From Cyclostephanos tholiformis (Eukaryota; Bacillariophyta; Thalassiosirophyceae; Thalassiosirales; Thalassiosiraceae): DNA of 26,942 bases. The position numbers and the translations under genes were made by a program. Below are positions 25,989 to 26,942 of this stretch, piece by piece. The stretch's first letter is position 1, and every line of letters starts with the position of its first letter. Where the stretch lies: the NCBI GenBank assembly GCA_036939975.1, contig JALLPB010001141.1:1-26942 (forward strand), given 5' to 3'. The notes under the pieces are model-generated. The model saw only the letters and a list, made by a program, of their open reading frames with translations, ran no database searches and was not told the origin of the DNA.

Positions 25989-26942
25989 ATGTTTCAGTCG
26001 TTGAATTCTAATGGATTGAACATGAGTGCCAGGCCTTTTGATCCAGCTAGAGGGCTTACACTGGAAGAGCACATCAGAATTGAGAATAATAGAGCTGTTG
26101 CCTTGTCAAGGATGGGGTTAAGGTCATCATTGTCATCACAATCCTCCATTGGTTCTGCTGATCCTCTCTCCCAAGCATCTGCGACCAAGCCCTTTTCTGA
26201 TCAAACTAATTTGGTGCCCAATATGTTTGATCTTGAGTTTGAAGTGCAACGCCGCACTGAGGATGTTTTGAAATGCCGTACCAAGGCGGTGATCAGGAAT
26301 AAGTACATTGAAGATGAGGTTGAGAGGCGTTTGAGACAATACGATGACCCGCCAGCCATTGAGGATCCATCTGCTTCTGATGAGATGAATAACAGTGCAC
26401 TGAGGTAAGTTGCATCTACATGGTTTTCTTGATTTGTCTGATCAACTTCTAATCATTCTTTGATATCATGGGCTCTGTAATTGTTCTCTCTTTGAAGTAC
26501 CAAAAGGTGTGTATGGTTTTCCTCTTTAAAATGGTTGTGTCAGATTTTTGTTTTGACATAAACTCACAAACATATGGCGATTAAGGCGCTCTATCACTTT
26601 TCAGGTTTGACAACTCTAAAGAAGAGACTAAGATGGCTTGCTTCTTCCATTATGGCTTTGGATACACTTTTCACCACGAGAACAAGGATGGGTCTATCTA
26701 TCGTAAATGTAAATGCCATCGTTCTGAGAAGTGTAATGCAGCAATGAAGTGTCTCCTTAATGGATCTATTATTGCAAGTGGGGTGCATAGTCCTGGATGC
26801 TTCCGCAAAAATGGTAAAAAAGTTGTAACTCATGCATCTGGAGCTGGGGGAGATGCTTCTGATATGATGCATCAGTGGGTGGAGGAATGTTGTCTTTCCC
26901 AGGAGCATAGCCATGACTCAGCCAAGAAGGTGTGGAATGATT
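25989..26942 (+). CDS. FLYWCH-like zinc-binding protein, probable MULE-type transposase (3' partial)
   Basis: Exon 1 (25989-26404) begins MFQSLNSNGLNMSARPFDP and is Ser-rich, then charged and helical (RTEDVLKCRTKAVIRNKYIE, EVERRLRQYDD). The 200-bp intron 26405-26604 (GTAAGT...TTTTCAG) is spliced in phase 2, giving NSALRFDNSKEE. Exon 2 is open to the window end and reads FHYGFGYTFHHENKDG, SIYRKCKCHRSEKCNAAMKC, IIASGVHSPGC: the aromatic/Cys-Cys-His pattern of a FLYWCH/WRKY-GCM1-type finger, which MULE transposases carry at the N-terminus to bind DNA. The catalytic domain would lie beyond the window. No stops are seen, so it may be intact. A host FLYWCH transcription factor is the alternative. 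Confidence 0.68.
26405..26604 (+). other. Intron of the FLYWCH-like gene
   Basis: CTGAG|GTAAGT at the donor and CACTTTTCAG|GTTTG at the acceptor, 200 bp, T-rich near the 3' end. Splicing restores Arg (AG+G) and an open frame. Confidence 0.78.

Overview
The window reads as nuclear DNA of a diatom, most likely a centric one. The inference rests on four things: two Ty1/copia-type elements with the Gag and Pol sequence style of diatom retrotransposons; a thioredoxin whose N-terminus looks like a bipartite plastid presequence with a cleavage-like Ala-Phe; a secreted-protein relic ending in Lys-Pro-Thr repeats; and short GT-AG introns. No species can be named from sequence alone.

Layout. 1-7360 is retrotransposon. 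An uninterrupted copia integrase-end/RT/RNase H frame (3-2351) runs into an LTR (about 2279-2442). A second, heavily decayed element follows (gag, protease, integrase, RT, RNase H) and ends in a matching LTR (about 7198-7360). 7361-8919 has no recognisable gene but holds a 30-bp tandem repeat and a small inverted-repeat element with perfect 34-bp arms flanked by TA. 8920-13688 is the only host gene island: a plastid-type thioredoxin (minus), a divergent two-exon SET-domain methyltransferase (plus), a convergent phosphoribosyltransferase (minus), and a divergent relic of a secreted KPT-repeat protein (plus).

14246-19969 (minus) is a tyrosine-recombinase retrotransposon of DIRS type: broken gag, a Cys-rich/Pro-rich frame split by one TGA, an intact RT-RNase H frame, and an intact recombinase frame overlapping the RT frame by 352 bases. 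20000-22200 is mostly unassigned and includes a G-rich low-complexity stretch. 22226-25140 contains remains of two different pogo/Tigger-like DDE transposases, both with damaged catalytic sites. 25708-25979 holds an 82-bp diverged direct repeat. 25989 to the end is the start of a probably intact two-exon gene with a FLYWCH-like zinc-binding region, most likely a MULE-type transposase.

The host genes do not form a pathway. Thioredoxin and SET protein share a 225-bp divergent upstream region; a joint plastid role is possible but unproven. The main story is transposon accumulation and decay. The older copia copy differs from the intact one largely at CpG sites and has lost catalytic residues in protease, RT and RNase H. 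I did not find a convincing new multi-gene system. The most unusual features are the dual-coding overlap in the DIRS-type element and the hairpin at the copia LTR/leader junction.
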